Assembly (NCBI RefSeq): GCF_014644535.1
Contig: NZ_BMKW01000007.1
Coordinates: 62,001-126,000 of the forward strand
From: Neoroseomonas lacus
Lineage (GTDB): Bacteria; Pseudomonadota; Alphaproteobacteria; Acetobacterales; Acetobacteraceae
DNA: 64,000 nucleotides
Direction of reading: 5' to 3'
This document shows, in pieces, positions 20,653-30,685 of this stretch (position 1 is the first letter of the stretch; the number at the start of each line of letters is the position of its first letter). Under the pieces are notes generated by a model, which saw nothing but the letters and a program-made list of their open reading frames with translations, did not search any database and was not told the DNA's origin. A program made the translations under genes and the position numbers.

Positions 20653-20681
20653 GGAATACGGCCCGGAGCGGGGCTAGTCAA
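20653..20681 (-). promoter_or_regulatory. Candidate promoter of tRNA-Asp
   Basis: TTGACT (complement of 20676-20681) and TATTCC (complement of 20653-20658) are separated by 17 bases. The -10 ends 20 bases before the mature tRNA 5' end, with a GC-rich discriminator, as is usual for stable RNA promoters. Confidence 0.55.
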
Positions 20682-20925
20682 GCGGGCTACGACAGTGATT
20701 CCGCATGAGGACGAAGATGCCACCCCCGCGGCGCGGAGATGGTGGTTCTGACCGTCCGCTGGCGTGTGCGGGAGCGGGTGGCAATCTCATCCAGCGGGGT
20801 GGCCGGGCGGTGGGTGCGCGCCATCGCCGGATACACCAGCGCCACGCCGGCAGCCGACGGGGCGTCGCTTCGTGTGAGAATCATCAGCGGCGGGCACCAT
20901 GCCGCTTTGCAACGGCCGCGGTGAA

Positions 20926-20998
20926 TGGGCGCTGACGGGTTCGAACCGCCGACATCCTGCGTGTAAAGCAGGCGCTCTACCAGCTGAGCTAAGCGCCC
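20926..20998 (-). tRNA. tRNA-Val (TAC)
   Basis: Minus-strand cloverleaf of 73 bases. Acceptor stem GGGCGCT/AGCGCCC, D-arm with AGCTCAGCTGG, anticodon loop TTTACAC (TAC), T-loop GGTTCGAAC. The 3' CCA is not encoded (the next bases are TTC), unlike the other three tRNAs in the window, so CCA must be added by nucleotidyltransferase. Confidence 0.94.
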
Positions 20999-21091
20999 TC
21001 GCGTGGCCCTCCATAGAGCAGATTCCGTTCGGGTGGAATCATGCCGAGGCGGGGCGTCTCTCCAGGCGCGGGAGGCGCCAGGAACACGAAA

Positions 21092-21113
21092 GGCCGGCCC
21101 TTGCGGACCGGCC
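21092..21113 (-). terminator. Terminator of hupB
   Basis: The minus strand forms a 9-bp stem (one G-U pair) capped by a GCAA tetraloop, followed by TTTCGTGTT. It lies 30 bases after the hupB stop. Confidence 0.7.
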
Positions 21114-21142
21114 CCTCGAGAATGCTGCCGAATCCGGCAGAA

Positions 21143-21418
21143 TCAGTTCACGGCGTCCTTCAGGCCCTTGCCAGCCTTGAAGCGAACGGTCGTGCTGGCG
21201 GGGATCTTGATCTCCTCGCCGGTACGCGGGTTGCGGCCCTTGCCGGCCTTGCGCTTGGACGTCGAGAAGGTGCCGAAGCCCACGAGGCGAACCTCGCCGC
21301 CCTTCTTCGCGAGCGCCCCTTCAATCGCGGCGAAAACCGCGTCCACGACATCGCCAGACTTCGCCTTGGGCAGATCGGTTGCCTCGGCGACGGCGGTGAT
21401 GAGGTCCTGCTTGTTCAC
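21143..21418 (-). CDS. hupB: DNA-binding protein HU
   Basis: Nucleoid-associated histone-like protein that bends DNA as a dimer; 91 residues, typical. It reads [19 protein letters not shown] at the N terminus, with the core [20 protein letters not shown], the beta-arm with the DNA-intercalating proline (EIKIPAS), and the C-terminal [12 protein letters not shown]. The start is GTG at 21416-21418, preceded by a strong GGAGGGGG site. It is the last gene of the clpP-clpX-lon-hupB neighbourhood but has its own candidate promoter and terminator. Confidence 0.96.
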   Translation of the reverse strand: MNKQDLITAVAEATDLPKAKSGDVVDAVFAAIEGALAKKGGEVRLVGFGTFSTSKRKAGKGRNPRTGEEIKIPASTTVRFKAGKGLKDAVN

Positions 21419-21482
21419 TGGGTATCCCCCTCCGATGGTGCGGATGACAGATCGGCGAGTCGGCCGGTCCGGTCAGCGCGGA

Positions 21483-21511
21483 CACTAGGAGCGCGGGTTT
21501 GACACCGTCAA
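21483..21511 (-). promoter_or_regulatory. Candidate sigma70 promoter of hupB
   Basis: On the minus strand, TTGACG (complement of 21506-21511) and CTAGTG (complement of 21483-21488) are 17 bases apart, about 65 bases before the hupB GTG. The -35 is part of a small palindrome, TTGACGGTGTCAA. Confidence 0.45.
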
Positions 21512-21600
21512 CGACAGACCATCGGATTCGCGGCGGAAAACCGCCATTTGCACTGCATCATGCGACAACATTGCAACGGCAGCCTGGGTTTTCCACAGCA

Positions 21601-21633
21601 AAACCCCGGCGAAGCGTTGCTCCGCCGGGGTTT
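21601..21633 (-). terminator. Terminator of lon
   Basis: A 33-base hairpin on the minus strand with about 15 paired positions (one G-U) and a 3-base loop, beginning AAACCCCGGCGG and ending in GGGGTTTT. It lies 28 bases after the lon stop. A mirrored A-run makes it potentially bidirectional. Confidence 0.8.
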
Positions 21634-21660
21634 CCGGTCATCACGACAGGGGCGAATCGG

Positions 21661-24066
21661 TCAGTGCGGCAGCACGGTCCCGACCGCGGCAGCCTCCCCT
21701 GCGCGCGGTGCCGGAGTCTCCTCCGGCTCCGCCCAAGTGATGGCCTCGGGTTTCTTCACCAGCGCCCTGCCGATCACTTCGTCGACGTGGGAGACCGCGA
21801 TGATCTCGAGGTTCTTCTTCACGTTGTCGGGGATCTCGGCGAGGTCCTTCTCGTTGTCCTTCGGGATGAAGACGGTCTTGATGCCCGCCCGCAGCGCGGC
21901 CAACAGCTTCTCCTTCAACCCCCCGATCGGCAGCACCCGTCCGCGCAGCGTGATCTCGCCGGTCATGGCAATGTCGCGCCGCACCGGGATGCCGGTCAGC
22001 ACCGAGACCATCGAGGTCGCCATGGCGATGCCCGCGGAAGGCCCATCCTTGGGCGTCGCCCCTTCCGGGACGTGCACATGGATGTCTCGCTTTTCGAACA
22101 TCGTCGGCTTCAGGCCGAAGCTGGTCGAGCGGGAGCGGACGTAGGACATTGCCGCCGAGACGGATTCCTGCATCACATCGCCAAGCTTGCCGGTGGTCTT
22201 CACATTGCCCTTGCCCGGCAGCATGACCGACTCGATGGTCAGGATCTCGCCACCCACCTCGGTCCAGGCCAGGCCGGTGACGACGCCGACCATGTCCTCG
22301 GCCTCGGCCTCGCCGTAGCGGAACTTCCGCACGCCGGCGAACTTCTCGAGGTTCTTGTGGGTGATGACGACCTTCTTGGCCTGCTTGGAGACGATCTCCT
22401 TCACCGACTTGCGCGCCAGCCCGGCAATCTCACGCTCCAGGCTGCGAACGCCGGCCTCGCGCGTGTAGTACCGGATGAGGTCGCGCAGCGCGGTGTCGGA
22501 GACCGACCACTCGGTGTCCTTCAGGCCATTCGCCTCGCTTACCTTCTTCATCAGGTGGCGCTTGGCGATTTCGACCTTCTCATCCTCGGTATAGCCGGGG
22601 ATGCGGATGATCTCCATGCGGTCCAGCAGCGGCTGCGGCATGCGGAGCGAGTTCGCGGTCGTCACGAACATCACGTCCGAAAGGTCGTAGTCCACTTCCA
22701 GGTAGTGGTCGGCGAAGGTGCTGTTTTGCTCCGGATCCAGCACTTCCAACAGCGCGGAGGACGGGTCCCCGCGCCAATCGGCACCGAGCTTGTCGATCTC
22801 GTCGAGCAGGAACAGCGGATTGCTGGTCTTCGCCTTCTTCATGCCTTGGATCACTTTCCCAGGCATGGACCCGATATAGGTCCGGCGATGGCCGCGCACC
22901 TCGGCCTCGTCCCGCACCCCGCCAAGCGACATGCGCACGAAGTTGCGCCCCGTCGCCCGCGCGATGGACTTGCCAAGCGAAGTCTTGCCCACGCCAGGCG
23001 GGCCCACCAGGCACAGGATCGGCCCGCGGATCTTCGGCGAGCGTGACTGCACCGCCAGATACTCGATGATCCGCTCCTTCACCTTCTCCAGGCCGAAATG
23101 GTCAGCATCGAGCACCTTTTCGGCCTCGATGATGTCATTGCGGACCTTGGAACGCTTCTTCCAGGGGATCGACAGCATCCAGTCGAGGTAGTTGCGCACC
23201 ACCGTCGCCTCGGCGGACATCGGCGACATGGAGCGAAGCTTCTTCAGCTCCTGCAGCGCTTTTTCACGGGCTTCCTTGGGGAACTTGGTGGCCTTGATCT
23301 TGGCCTCGAGCTCGGCGGCCTCGTCCTTGCCGTCCTCGCCCTCGCCCAGTTCCTTCTGGATCGCCTTGAGCTGCTCGTTCAGATAGTACTCGCGCTGCGT
23401 CTTCTCCATCTGCCGCTTCACGCGGTTGCGGATGCGCTTTTCCACCTGCAGCACGCCGATCTCGCCCTCCATATGGGCGAAGACGCGCTCGAGCCGCGCC
23501 GTCACGGACGGCGTCTCCAGCAGCTCCTGCTTCTCGGGGATCTTGAGGCCGAGATGCGAGGCGACCGTATCCGCGAGCTTGGCCGGCTCCTCGATCTGGT
23601 TGATCGAGACCAGCACCTCGGGGGCGATCTTCTTGTTGAGCTTGATGTACTGCTCGAACTGCGAGACCACCGTGCGCGCCAGCGCCTCGGCCTCGCGCGG
23701 TTCGGCCGTGATCTCCTCGACCGGCTCGGCGAAGGCCTCGAAGTAGTTCGCGGTTTCCTTGAAGGCGGCGATCTGTGCGCGGCGGCCGCCCTCGACCAGC
23801 ACCTTCACGGTGCCGTCGGGCAGCTTGAGCAGCTGCAGCACCGTCGAGACGGTGCCGACCTGGTACAGGTCATCCGCCCCGGGATCGTCCTGGGCAGCGT
23901 TCTTCTGCGCGACGAGCAGGATCTGCTTGTCGTCCTTCATCACCGCCTCGAGCGCGCGGACCGACTTCTCGCGGCCGACGAAAAGGGGGACGATCATGTG
24001 CGGGAACACCACGATGTCCCTCAAGGGGAGCACCGGAAGGAGTTCGCCGCGGATGGTATCCGTCAT
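21661..24066 (-). CDS. lon: ATP-dependent protease Lon
   Basis: Cytoplasmic AAA+ serine protease that degrades misfolded and regulatory proteins; in alphaproteobacteria it also degrades cell-cycle regulators such as CcrM and DnaA. It is 801 residues. The N-terminal LON substrate-binding domain spans about 1-205 ([20 protein letters not shown]). The Walker [16 protein letters not shown], is near residue 357 and Walker [10 protein letters not shown], follows. The C-terminal protease domain has the catalytic Ser in [12 protein letters not shown] and the Lys in [15 protein letters not shown] possible minus-strand promoter (TTGAGC, 17 bases, AACATT at 24141-24169) lies upstream. A heat-shock type promoter would be expected but is not clear. 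Confidence 0.97.
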   Translation of the reverse strand: MTDTIRGELLPVLPLRDIVVFPHMIVPLFVGREKSVRALEAVMKDDKQILLVAQKNAAQDDPGADDLYQVGTVSTVLQLLKLPDGTVKVLVEGGRRAQIAAFKETANYFEAFAEPVEEITAEPREAEALARTVVSQFEQYIKLNKKIAPEVLVSINQIEEPAKLADTVASHLGLKIPEKQELLETPSVTARLERVFAHMEGEIGVLQVEKRIRNRVKRQMEKTQREYYLNEQLKAIQKELGEGEDGKDEAAELEAKIKATKFPKEAREKALQELKKLRSMSPMSAEATVVRNYLDWMLSIPWKKRSKVRNDIIEAEKVLDADHFGLEKVKERIIEYLAVQSRSPKIRGPILCLVGPPGVGKTSLGKSIARATGRNFVRMSLGGVRDEAEVRGHRRTYIGSMPGKVIQGMKKAKTSNPLFLLDEIDKLGADWRGDPSSALLEVLDPEQNSTFADHYLEVDYDLSDVMFVTTANSLRMPQPLLDRMEIIRIPGYTEDEKVEIAKRHLMKKVSEANGLKDTEWSVSDTALRDLIRYYTREAGVRSLEREIAGLARKSVKEIVSKQAKKVVITHKNLEKFAGVRKFRYGEAEAEDMVGVVTGLAWTEVGGEILTIESVMLPGKGNVKTTGKLGDVMQESVSAAMSYVRSRSTSFGLKPTMFEKRDIHVHVPEGATPKDGPSAGIAMATSMVSVLTGIPVRRDIAMTGEITLRGRVLPIGGLKEKLLAALRAGIKTVFIPKDNEKDLAEIPDNVKKNLEIIAVSHVDEVIGRALVKKPEAITWAEPEETPAPRAGEAAAVGTVLPH

Positions 24067-24205
24067 GTGACCTCACTAGGGACAGTCGGCGCCCGGCCCG
24101 CCCAAGGGCGGCACGGGCGGGGCGCCACGGCATTTCAGGGAATGTTGGACCCCTGAGGCGCCCGCTCAAGATCTTGACAGGGCGTCCTGGAACGCCCTGT
24201 ACAAT

Positions 24206-25462
24206 TCAGGCCGAGGTCTGCTCGGCCGGCCTTTCGCCATAGATGAACAGCGGCTGGGCGCGGCCTTCCGCGACCTCACGGTTCACCACCACCTCCTCAA
24301 CCGCCTCGAGCCCTGGCAGGTCGAACATGGTGGTGAGCAGGATCGCCTCCATGATCGAGCGTAGGCCACGCGCGCCGGTCTTGCGCTGGATGGCACGGGC
24401 GGAGACCGCCTTCAGCGCGTCCTCCGTGAAGGTGAGCTTCGCTCCCTCCATCTCGAACAGCCGGCCATACTGCTTGACCAGGGCGTTCTTCGGCTTGGTC
24501 AGGATTTCGATCAGCGCCTTCTCGTCGAGGTCGTCCAGCGTGGCGACCACCGGCAGACGGCCGATGAATTCCGGGATCAGGCCGAATTTCAGCAGGTCCT
24601 CGGGCTCCACCTCGCGCAGAATCTGGCCCGTGCGACGCTCATCCGGGTCCCGCACATCGGCGCCGTATCCGATGCCCGAGCCCTTGCCGCGCGCCCCGAT
24701 GATCTTCTCGAGGCCGGAAAACGCGCCACCGCAAATGAACAGGATGTTCGAGGTATCGACCTGGAGGAATTCCTGCTGCGGATGCTTGCGCCCGCCCTGC
24801 GGCGGCACGGAGGCGACGGTGCCTTCCATGATCTTCAGCAGCGCCTGCTGGACGCCCTCCCCGCTCACATCGCGGGTGATCGAGGGGTTGTCCGACTTGC
24901 GGCTGATCTTGTCGACTTCGTCGATGTAGACGATGCCGCGCTGGGCGCGTTCCACATTGTAGTCGGCGGACTGCAGCAGCTTGAGGATGATGTTCTCGAC
25001 ATCCTCGCCGACATAGCCCGCCTCGGTCAGGGTGGTGGCGTCGGCCATGGTGAAGGGCACGTCGAGGATGCGCGCCAGCGTCTGCGCCAGCAGCGTCTTG
25101 CCCGAGCCGGTGGGGCCGACGAGCATGATGTTGGATTTGGCGATCTCGATGTCGGGGTTCTTCCCGCCATGGGCCAGCCGCTTGTAGTGGTTGTGCACTG
25201 CGACCGAGAGGACCTTCTTCGCATGGTCCTGGCCGATGACATAGTCATCAAGAACCTTGCAGATCTCCTTGGGCGTCGGCACGCCATCGCGCGACTTCAC
25301 AAGCGTCGTCTTGTGCTCTTCGCGGATGATGTCCATGCACAGTTCGACGCATTCGTCGCAGATGAAGACGGTCGGCCCCGCAATGAGCTTGCGGACTTCA
25401 TGCTGCGACTTGCCGCAGAACGAGCAATAGAGAGTGTTCTTGGAATCGCCGGACTTGCTCAT
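24206..25462 (-). CDS. clpX: ATP-dependent Clp protease ATP-binding subunit ClpX
   Basis: AAA+ unfoldase that feeds substrates to ClpP; 418 residues. The N-terminal zinc domain has CSFCGK and CDECVELC (residues about 15-40). Walker [13 protein letters not shown] follows near residue 123, Walker B as [10 protein letters not shown], and the pore loop in the GYVGEDVEN region. The start at 25460-25462 ([17 protein letters not shown]) follows family practice; a longer open frame adds 50 residues of intergenic sequence. It lies about 100 bases after clpP. Confidence 0.97.
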   Translation of the reverse strand: MSKSGDSKNTLYCSFCGKSQHEVRKLIAGPTVFICDECVELCMDIIREEHKTTLVKSRDGVPTPKEICKVLDDYVIGQDHAKKVLSVAVHNHYKRLAHGGKNPDIEIAKSNIMLVGPTGSGKTLLAQTLARILDVPFTMADATTLTEAGYVGEDVENIILKLLQSADYNVERAQRGIVYIDEVDKISRKSDNPSITRDVSGEGVQQALLKIMEGTVASVPPQGGRKHPQQEFLQVDTSNILFICGGAFSGLEKIIGARGKGSGIGYGADVRDPDERRTGQILREVEPEDLLKFGLIPEFIGRLPVVATLDDLDEKALIEILTKPKNALVKQYGRLFEMEGAKLTFTEDALKAVSARAIQRKTGARGLRSIMEAILLTTMFDLPGLEAVEEVVVNREVAEGRAQPLFIYGERPAEQTSA

Positions 25463-25562
25463 GCGGTCTCCGTGTTCCCCGCAAGTACGGGAAACTGCAA
25501 CAGGAATGTAGCCCCCGGGAGCCCGGGGGGAAAGCGAAACACGGCCCGTCCGATAGGCGTGA

Positions 25563-26210
25563 TCACGCCTTCGTGGTTTCACTGGCCGGAACGGGGCGTT
25601 CTTCGACCACATGGTCGATCAGGCCGAAGTCACGGGCCTCCTCGGCCGACATGTAGCTGTCGCGCTCCAGCTTGTGCTCGATCGCCTCGATCGGCTGGCC
25701 GGTGTGCTTCACGTAGATCTCGTTCAGCCGCTGCCGCAGCTTCAGGATCTCGCGCGCCTGGATCTCGATGTCGGTCGCCTGGCCCTGGGCACCGCCGGAG
25801 GGCTGGTGGACCATGATCCGGCTGTTCGGCAGGGCATAGCGCTTGCCTTTGGCGCCGGCGGTCAGCAGCAGGGAGCCCATCGAGGCGGCCTGGCCGATGC
25901 ACACGGTGCTGACGGGCGCGCGGATGTACTGCATTGTATCGTACATGGCGAGACCGGCAGAAACGACGCCGCCCGGAGAATTGATGTAGAAAGCGATGTC
26001 CTTGGCGGGGTTCTCGCTTTCAAGGAACAGCAACTGGGCGCAGATCAGAGAAGAAACCTGATCGAACACCGGCCCCGTCAGGAAGATAATGCGTTCCTTC
26101 AGCAGGCGCGAGTAGATGTCGAAGGCACGCTCACCGCGGGCCGTCTGCTCGATGACCATCGGAACCAGAGAGTTATTGTAGACTTCGACCGGGTCGCGAT
26201 CCCGAATCAT
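25563..26210 (-). CDS. clpP: ATP-dependent Clp protease proteolytic subunit ClpP
   Basis: Self-compartmentalised serine protease; 215 residues. The catalytic triad is visible as Ser in [11 protein letters not shown], His in [13 protein letters not shown] and Asp in [12 protein letters not shown]. It starts [19 protein letters not shown], with AAAGGACA upstream. It is paired with clpX, as is standard. Trigger factor is not found next to it, as it is in many proteobacteria; the upstream neighbour is a metallo-beta-lactamase-fold gene. Confidence 0.97.
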   Translation of the reverse strand: MIRDRDPVEVYNNSLVPMVIEQTARGERAFDIYSRLLKERIIFLTGPVFDQVSSLICAQLLFLESENPAKDIAFYINSPGGVVSAGLAMYDTMQYIRAPVSTVCIGQAASMGSLLLTAGAKGKRYALPNSRIMVHQPSGGAQGQATDIEIQAREILKLRQRLNEIYVKHTGQPIEAIEHKLERDSYMSAEEARDFGLIDHVVEERPVPASETTKA

Positions 26211-26304
26211 GGTGATGTCCTTTCGTCCCGGTGGCGCCGAATCAGCCCACCGTCTTCGAGGCGAATGTGGGGCATACCCCGCCCCCGTGAAAGCCCTGCC
26301 TGTG

Positions 26305-27096
26305 TCAGTCCAGTGTCAGGACCATGCCGTCATGCGCCGCCTCGACCCCGGGGGGCAGGTTGGCCTGCATCCAGCCATGGTCGAGGTCGGGACTCATATG
26401 CGTCAGTATCGTGCGCCGTGGGCGCAGCATCTCCACCCATTCAAGTACCTGGTCCAGATTGGCATGCACCTTGTGGGGCCGCCGCTGGAAGCATCCCACG
26501 ACCCAGGTATCCAGGCCGTGAAGGTAGGCGAGGCTTTCCGCCGGCAATCGCACCAGGTCGGTGGAATAGGCAAAGCGGCCGATCCGGAAGCCCAGCGTCT
26601 CCATGACCGCGTGGTCCTGCAGGAAGGTCTGCACCTGGTGGCCGGCAATGGCGACCGCGTCCCCTGCCCGCAACCGCACCGGCTCCACCGCCGGGCGATA
26701 GAAGACCGGCGCGGTCGAGGGCAGGAAGGCGTAGTCGAAACGCTGCTTGAGGATCGACAACGTCCGTTCCGTGCCAAAGGCTTCCAGCGGCCGGCCAATG
26801 ATCCGGTTGAGGATGCGCACCTCATCGAGCCCCATCACATGGTCGGCGTGGTCATGGGTGAACAGCACCGCATCCACCGCGGCCACGCGGCAGGCCAACA
26901 GCTGTGTCCGCAGATCCGGGCCGGTATCGACCAGCAGGCGCCCGCCGCCCCCGCCCTCGACCAGGACGGAGGAGCGCGTGCGCTGGTTCAGCGGATTGGT
27001 CGGGTCGCAGGCACCCCACCAGCCGCCGCCATCCTCGCCACCGATCTGCGGCACGCCACCGGAACCGCCGCACCCCAGAATTGTTACCTTCAACAA
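26305..27096 (-). CDS. MBL-fold metallo-hydrolase (PhnP/ribonuclease Z-like)
   Basis: 263-residue metallo-beta-lactamase-fold hydrolase, probably a cytoplasmic phosphodiesterase. The metal motif HDHADH is in [18 protein letters not shown] (about residues 80-97), with later ligands in HMSPDLDH. The N terminus [18 protein letters not shown] is typical of the group. It directly follows tatD (four bases) in the conserved dacA-tmk-holB-metG-tatD-MBL series, which suggests a housekeeping role. The natural substrate is unknown; cyclic phosphodiesters are a family-based guess. Confidence 0.88.
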   Translation of the reverse strand: MLKVTILGCGGSGGVPQIGGEDGGGWWGACDPTNPLNQRTRSSVLVEGGGGGRLLVDTGPDLRTQLLACRVAAVDAVLFTHDHADHVMGLDEVRILNRIIGRPLEAFGTERTLSILKQRFDYAFLPSTAPVFYRPAVEPVRLRAGDAVAIAGHQVQTFLQDHAVMETLGFRIGRFAYSTDLVRLPAESLAYLHGLDTWVVGCFQRRPHKVHANLDQVLEWVEMLRPRRTILTHMSPDLDHGWMQANLPPGVEAAHDGMVLTLD

Positions 27097-27100
27097 GGTC

Positions 27101-27874
27101 TTACGCCATCTTCCTGAACAAACGCCGAAAATTCGTGCTGGTCAGATCCTCAAGCGCCGCCATCTCCAGGCCGCGGATTTCCGCCAAAACCTTTGCAGTA
27201 TAGGCCACGAAGCCCGGCTCGCAGCGCTTGCCCCGGAAGGGCACGGGCGCGAGATAGGGCGAATCCGTCTCAACCAGCAGGCGATCGGCAGGCAAGTCCC
27301 GCGCCACATCGCGGATGTCCTGGCTTTTCGGGAAGGTCAGGATGCCGGAGAAGGACACATAGCCGCCCATTTCCACTGATTTTTCCGCCAGTTCCTGCCC
27401 GCTGCTGAAGCAATGCAGCAGGAAGTCGAACCAGCCGCCGGCGTCGCGCTCCTCGCGCAGAATGGCCAGGATATCGTCATCCGCCTGCCGCGCATGGATC
27501 GCCAGGGGCAGCCCGGCCAGGCGCGCGGCGCGGATATGGCGGCGGAAATTCTCCGCCTGAACATCGCGCGGCGCCTTGTCATAGAAGTAGTCTAGCCCGC
27601 TTTCGCCGATGCCGATGATGCGCGGGTGCTCAGCCTCGGCGGCGATTTCCTCCGGCGTGGGCAGTGGCCCTTCCGCGGCATTGTGCGGGTGGATGCCGAC
27701 CGTGCCCCAGACCTCCGTGAAGCGCTCGGTCAGCGCCTTCACCGCCGGCGCCTGGGACATACGCACGCCGATCGTCACCATGCGGGTGACGCCGGCGGCC
27801 TTGGCGCGGGCGACGACCTGATCGATCTCGGCCTCGGTGAAGTAGTCGAGGTGGCAATGGCTATCGATCAGCAT
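27101..27874 (-). CDS. tatD: TatD family metal-dependent hydrolase
   Basis: TIM-barrel DNase-like hydrolase, 257 residues. The metal-binding start is LIDSHCHLD; further ligands are in GIGESGLDYFYD, FLLHCFSS and LVETDSPYLAP. The start at 27872-27874 lies one base after the metG stop; the longer open frame is a shadow of metG. In the family it acts as a 3'-5' exonuclease or quality-control nuclease. Confidence 0.93.
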   Translation of the reverse strand: MLIDSHCHLDYFTEAEIDQVVARAKAAGVTRMVTIGVRMSQAPAVKALTERFTEVWGTVGIHPHNAAEGPLPTPEEIAAEAEHPRIIGIGESGLDYFYDKAPRDVQAENFRRHIRAARLAGLPLAIHARQADDDILAILREERDAGGWFDFLLHCFSSGQELAEKSVEMGGYVSFSGILTFPKSQDIRDVARDLPADRLLVETDSPYLAPVPFRGKRCEPGFVAYTAKVLAEIRGLEMAALEDLTSTNFRRLFRKMA

Positions 27875-27875
27875 C

Positions 27876-29450
27876 TCAGGCGGCCGGCAACTCGATCTTG
27901 CGGAACAGCGGGGCAGGCGCCGGCAAGGCGATCCCACCGGGCAGAGCGGTGCCAAGCGCGGCGATGTCGCGTGCCTCGGCCGGCACGCCGAGCTGGTCCA
28001 GCATCTTCCCCGCCGTCTCAGGCATGAAGGGCTGCAACAGCGTGGCATAGCAACGTAGCGCGGTGTGCAGGTGGCGCAGCACCACCGCCATACGCACCGG
28101 GTCGGTCTTCTTCAGGGCCCATGGCGCCTCGAGCGTGATGTAGCCATTGGCATCCCGCACCGAAGCCATGACCGCCTCCAACGCCAGGTGGAATTCCTGG
28201 CGGTCGAGCCGCTCGCGCAGCTGGCCGGGCAGCGCCACCACGCCTTCGAGGAACTCCCGGCCCACCACCGCGTCGCCAGCCTCGGGCAGCCTGCCTTCGC
28301 AGTTCCGTTGAATCAGCGACAAGGTCCGGTTGGCGAGGTTGCCCAGCGCATCCGCCAACTCGCCATTCAGCCGGTTCACCAAGGACTTGCGCGAGAAATC
28401 GCCGTCCTGGCCGAAAGGCACTTCGCGCAACAGGAAGTAGCGCACCGGGTCGAGCCCGTATTCCTCCACCAGCGAGACCGGGTCGATCACATTGCCCAGC
28501 GACTTGCTGATCTTCTGGCCTTCATTGGTCCACCAGCCATGAGCGAAGACGCGCCTGGCGGTCGGCAGCCCGGCCGCGAGCAGCATCGCCGGCCAGTAGA
28601 TGGTGTGGAAGCGGACGATGTCCTTGCCGACGAAATGCACATCGGCGGGCCAGAAGCGCCAGCGTTCGGCATTGGTGTCCGGGTAGCCCGCCGCGGTGAT
28701 GTAGTTGGTCAGCGCATCGACCCAGACATACATCACATGCTTCTCGTCGCCCGGCACCTTCACGCCCCAGGTGAAGGAGGTGCGGGAGACCGAAAGATCC
28801 AGCTTTTCCGACCCTTCGCCGAAATCCTTGAGCCCCTGGGCGACGAAGGAGCGCACCTCGTTCCGGCGGCTTTCCGGCTGGATGTCGATGCGTTCCGGGT
28901 TGCCTTCCGGCAGGTCGTAGCGACGCAGCAGTTCCGGCAGCCATTTGGACAGGCGGAAGAAATAGGAAGGCTCCCTCACCCACTCCACCGGCGCACCGGA
29001 GGGCGCATACTTCACGCCGTCGCGTTCGGTCAGTTCATCCGGGCCGTAGAATGCTTCATCGCGAACGGCGTACCAGCCTTCGTAGTCACCGAGGTAGATC
29101 TCGCCACGCTCGGCCAGCACCTGCCACAGTGCCGTGCAGGCATCCTTGTGGCGCGGTTCGGTGGTGCGGATGAAGTCGTCGTTCGAGAAGCCCATCGTCG
29201 CGGTCAGGTCGCGGAAGGCTTGGCTGACGCGGTCGGTGAAGGCCTGCGGGTCCTCGCCGGCATCCTTCGCCGCCTTCTCGACCTTCTGGCCATGCTCATC
29301 GGTGCCGGTCAGGAAGAAGACCTCATGCCCATCGAGCCGCTTGAAGCGCGCCAGCACATCGGTCGCCAGCGAGGTATAGGCGTGGCCGATATGGGGCTTG
29401 TCGTTGACGTAGTAGATCGGCGTGGTGAGGTAGATGCTTGGCTTGGCCAT
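27876..29450 (-). CDS. metG: Methionine--tRNA ligase
   Basis: Class I synthetase for initiator and elongator tRNA-Met; 524 residues. TTPIYYVNDKPHIGHAYTS contains the HIGH-type motif, and GQKISKSLGN is the KMSKS-type loop near residue 300. It lacks the four-cysteine zinc knuckle (GWYAVRDEAFYGPDEL instead) and lacks the C-terminal tRNA-binding domain, as in the shorter alphaproteobacterial form. The ATG at 29448-29450 was preferred because MAKPSIYLTTPIYYVN matches family starts. Confidence 0.96.
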   Translation of the reverse strand: MAKPSIYLTTPIYYVNDKPHIGHAYTSLATDVLARFKRLDGHEVFFLTGTDEHGQKVEKAAKDAGEDPQAFTDRVSQAFRDLTATMGFSNDDFIRTTEPRHKDACTALWQVLAERGEIYLGDYEGWYAVRDEAFYGPDELTERDGVKYAPSGAPVEWVREPSYFFRLSKWLPELLRRYDLPEGNPERIDIQPESRRNEVRSFVAQGLKDFGEGSEKLDLSVSRTSFTWGVKVPGDEKHVMYVWVDALTNYITAAGYPDTNAERWRFWPADVHFVGKDIVRFHTIYWPAMLLAAGLPTARRVFAHGWWTNEGQKISKSLGNVIDPVSLVEEYGLDPVRYFLLREVPFGQDGDFSRKSLVNRLNGELADALGNLANRTLSLIQRNCEGRLPEAGDAVVGREFLEGVVALPGQLRERLDRQEFHLALEAVMASVRDANGYITLEAPWALKKTDPVRMAVVLRHLHTALRCYATLLQPFMPETAGKMLDQLGVPAEARDIAALGTALPGGIALPAPAPLFRKIELPAA

Positions 29451-29589
29451 GGAAATCCGGTCCGGAGCTTCATCGGGTCGCGCTTCGCGGGTCATCCGGT
29501 GTCGCCGCCGGAGCCGTAAGCGCGGATTGTCGTCTTGTCGCGTCTTCCAACCGGCCCGGCATTGCCAGCGGTGCTGAAAACGCTCCGTT

Positions 29590-30591
29590 TCAGGGGTGCG
29601 CGAGCCAGGAAAGGCCCGTGAGCACGGCCTGTTTGCGGTCGAGATTCAACCGCTCGGTATCATCCGCGAGAGTGCCGAGCCTATCCCACAGCCCTGCCCA
29701 GACGGCAAGCGTATGGCACCCCATCCAGCCTGGCGCCGGCTGCCCGCGCGCGGCCTCGCGCAGGGCCGCGGCGATCGCGCCGCGCAGCAGCCCGAAGAAG
29801 ATGCCGAGGGCGACGCCCGTGCGGTCCATCGCCAGCTTGTCCGCCAGCGCGTGGTTGCGCGGCTCGCCGGAGGTCGCCAGCGCGGCAAGGCTCGCTTCCA
29901 CCGCATCCTGCAAGGCTAGGCCGCCCGCCTCCATCAATGCCATTGCCCGCCCCGGCGAGCCGGCCGCCAGCGCCACCAGCCGGGCGCGTTCCCCCGCGGC
30001 GAGGTCCGGCAGCATCCGTGCCAGCAGCATGTCCATCTCGCCGCCCGCGAGCGGGTTGAGGTCGAGCCGCCGGCAGCGGCTGCGAATCGTAGGCAGTAGT
30101 TTCTGCGGCGCCGAGCAGACAAGCAGCAGCACCGTCTTCGGCGGCGGCTCCTCCAGGGTCTTGAGCAGGGTGTTCTGCACCTGCGGCTGGTCGGCCCGCT
30201 CGGCCTCGTCCAGCACCACGACGCGCCAGCCGCCCTCGGCCGCGGTCTGCGTCAGGAATCGCACGGCTTCGCGCGCATCGTCGACGCGCAGCACGCGTTT
30301 GACGCCGCGATCGCCGGTGTTGGGTTCCAGGGTGAAGCAGTCGGCATGGGTGTCGGCGGCAATGCGGCGGAACACCGGGCTGGCCGGGTCGAGGTGCAAG
30401 GGCGGCGTGGTGTCCGGCAGGCCCGCCAGCAGCCAGCGGGTGAAGCGCCAGGCGAGCGTCGCCTTGCCGATGCCCGGCGCGCCGCAGATCAGCCAGGCAT
30501 GGTGCATGCGGCCGGAGCGGGCGGCGTCGCGCAGGGTGCGGGCGGCCTCGTCATGGCCGACCAGGTCGGGGTTGGCGCGGGGGTCGATCAT
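29590..30591 (-). CDS. holB: DNA polymerase III subunit delta'
   Basis: Clamp-loader subunit of the replicative polymerase; 333 residues. AAA+ fold with the P-loop-like CGAPGIGKATLAW near residue 36 and the clamp-loader SRC motif in TIRSRCRRLDLNPL. The P-loop ends GKA rather than GKT/S, and the zinc cysteines seen in many delta' proteins are absent, so it is probably not an ATPase. It lies between tmk and metG as in other alphaproteobacteria. Confidence 0.93.
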   Translation of the reverse strand: MIDPRANPDLVGHDEAARTLRDAARSGRMHHAWLICGAPGIGKATLAWRFTRWLLAGLPDTTPPLHLDPASPVFRRIAADTHADCFTLEPNTGDRGVKRVLRVDDAREAVRFLTQTAAEGGWRVVVLDEAERADQPQVQNTLLKTLEEPPPKTVLLLVCSAPQKLLPTIRSRCRRLDLNPLAGGEMDMLLARMLPDLAAGERARLVALAAGSPGRAMALMEAGGLALQDAVEASLAALATSGEPRNHALADKLAMDRTGVALGIFFGLLRGAIAAALREAARGQPAPGWMGCHTLAVWAGLWDRLGTLADDTERLNLDRKQAVLTGLSWLAHP

Positions 30592-30685
30592 GGGTGAAGA
30601 CGGAGGGGCTCTGCGCCAGTTGCGCGATACTCTCCGGGGGCGGAACCGGAGAGGGGCAGAGCCCCCTTCCGGCCTGCCTGCCCCA

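Noticed and set aside
20687-20935. Short frames on both strands between tRNA-Asp and tRNA-Val
   Set aside because: No ribosome sites, family resemblance or conserved pattern; treated as a tRNA spacer.
24174-24205. Plus-strand TTGACA and TACAAT near the clpX stop
   Set aside because: The spacing is 20 bases and the direction is antisense to clpX, so a working promoter is unlikely.
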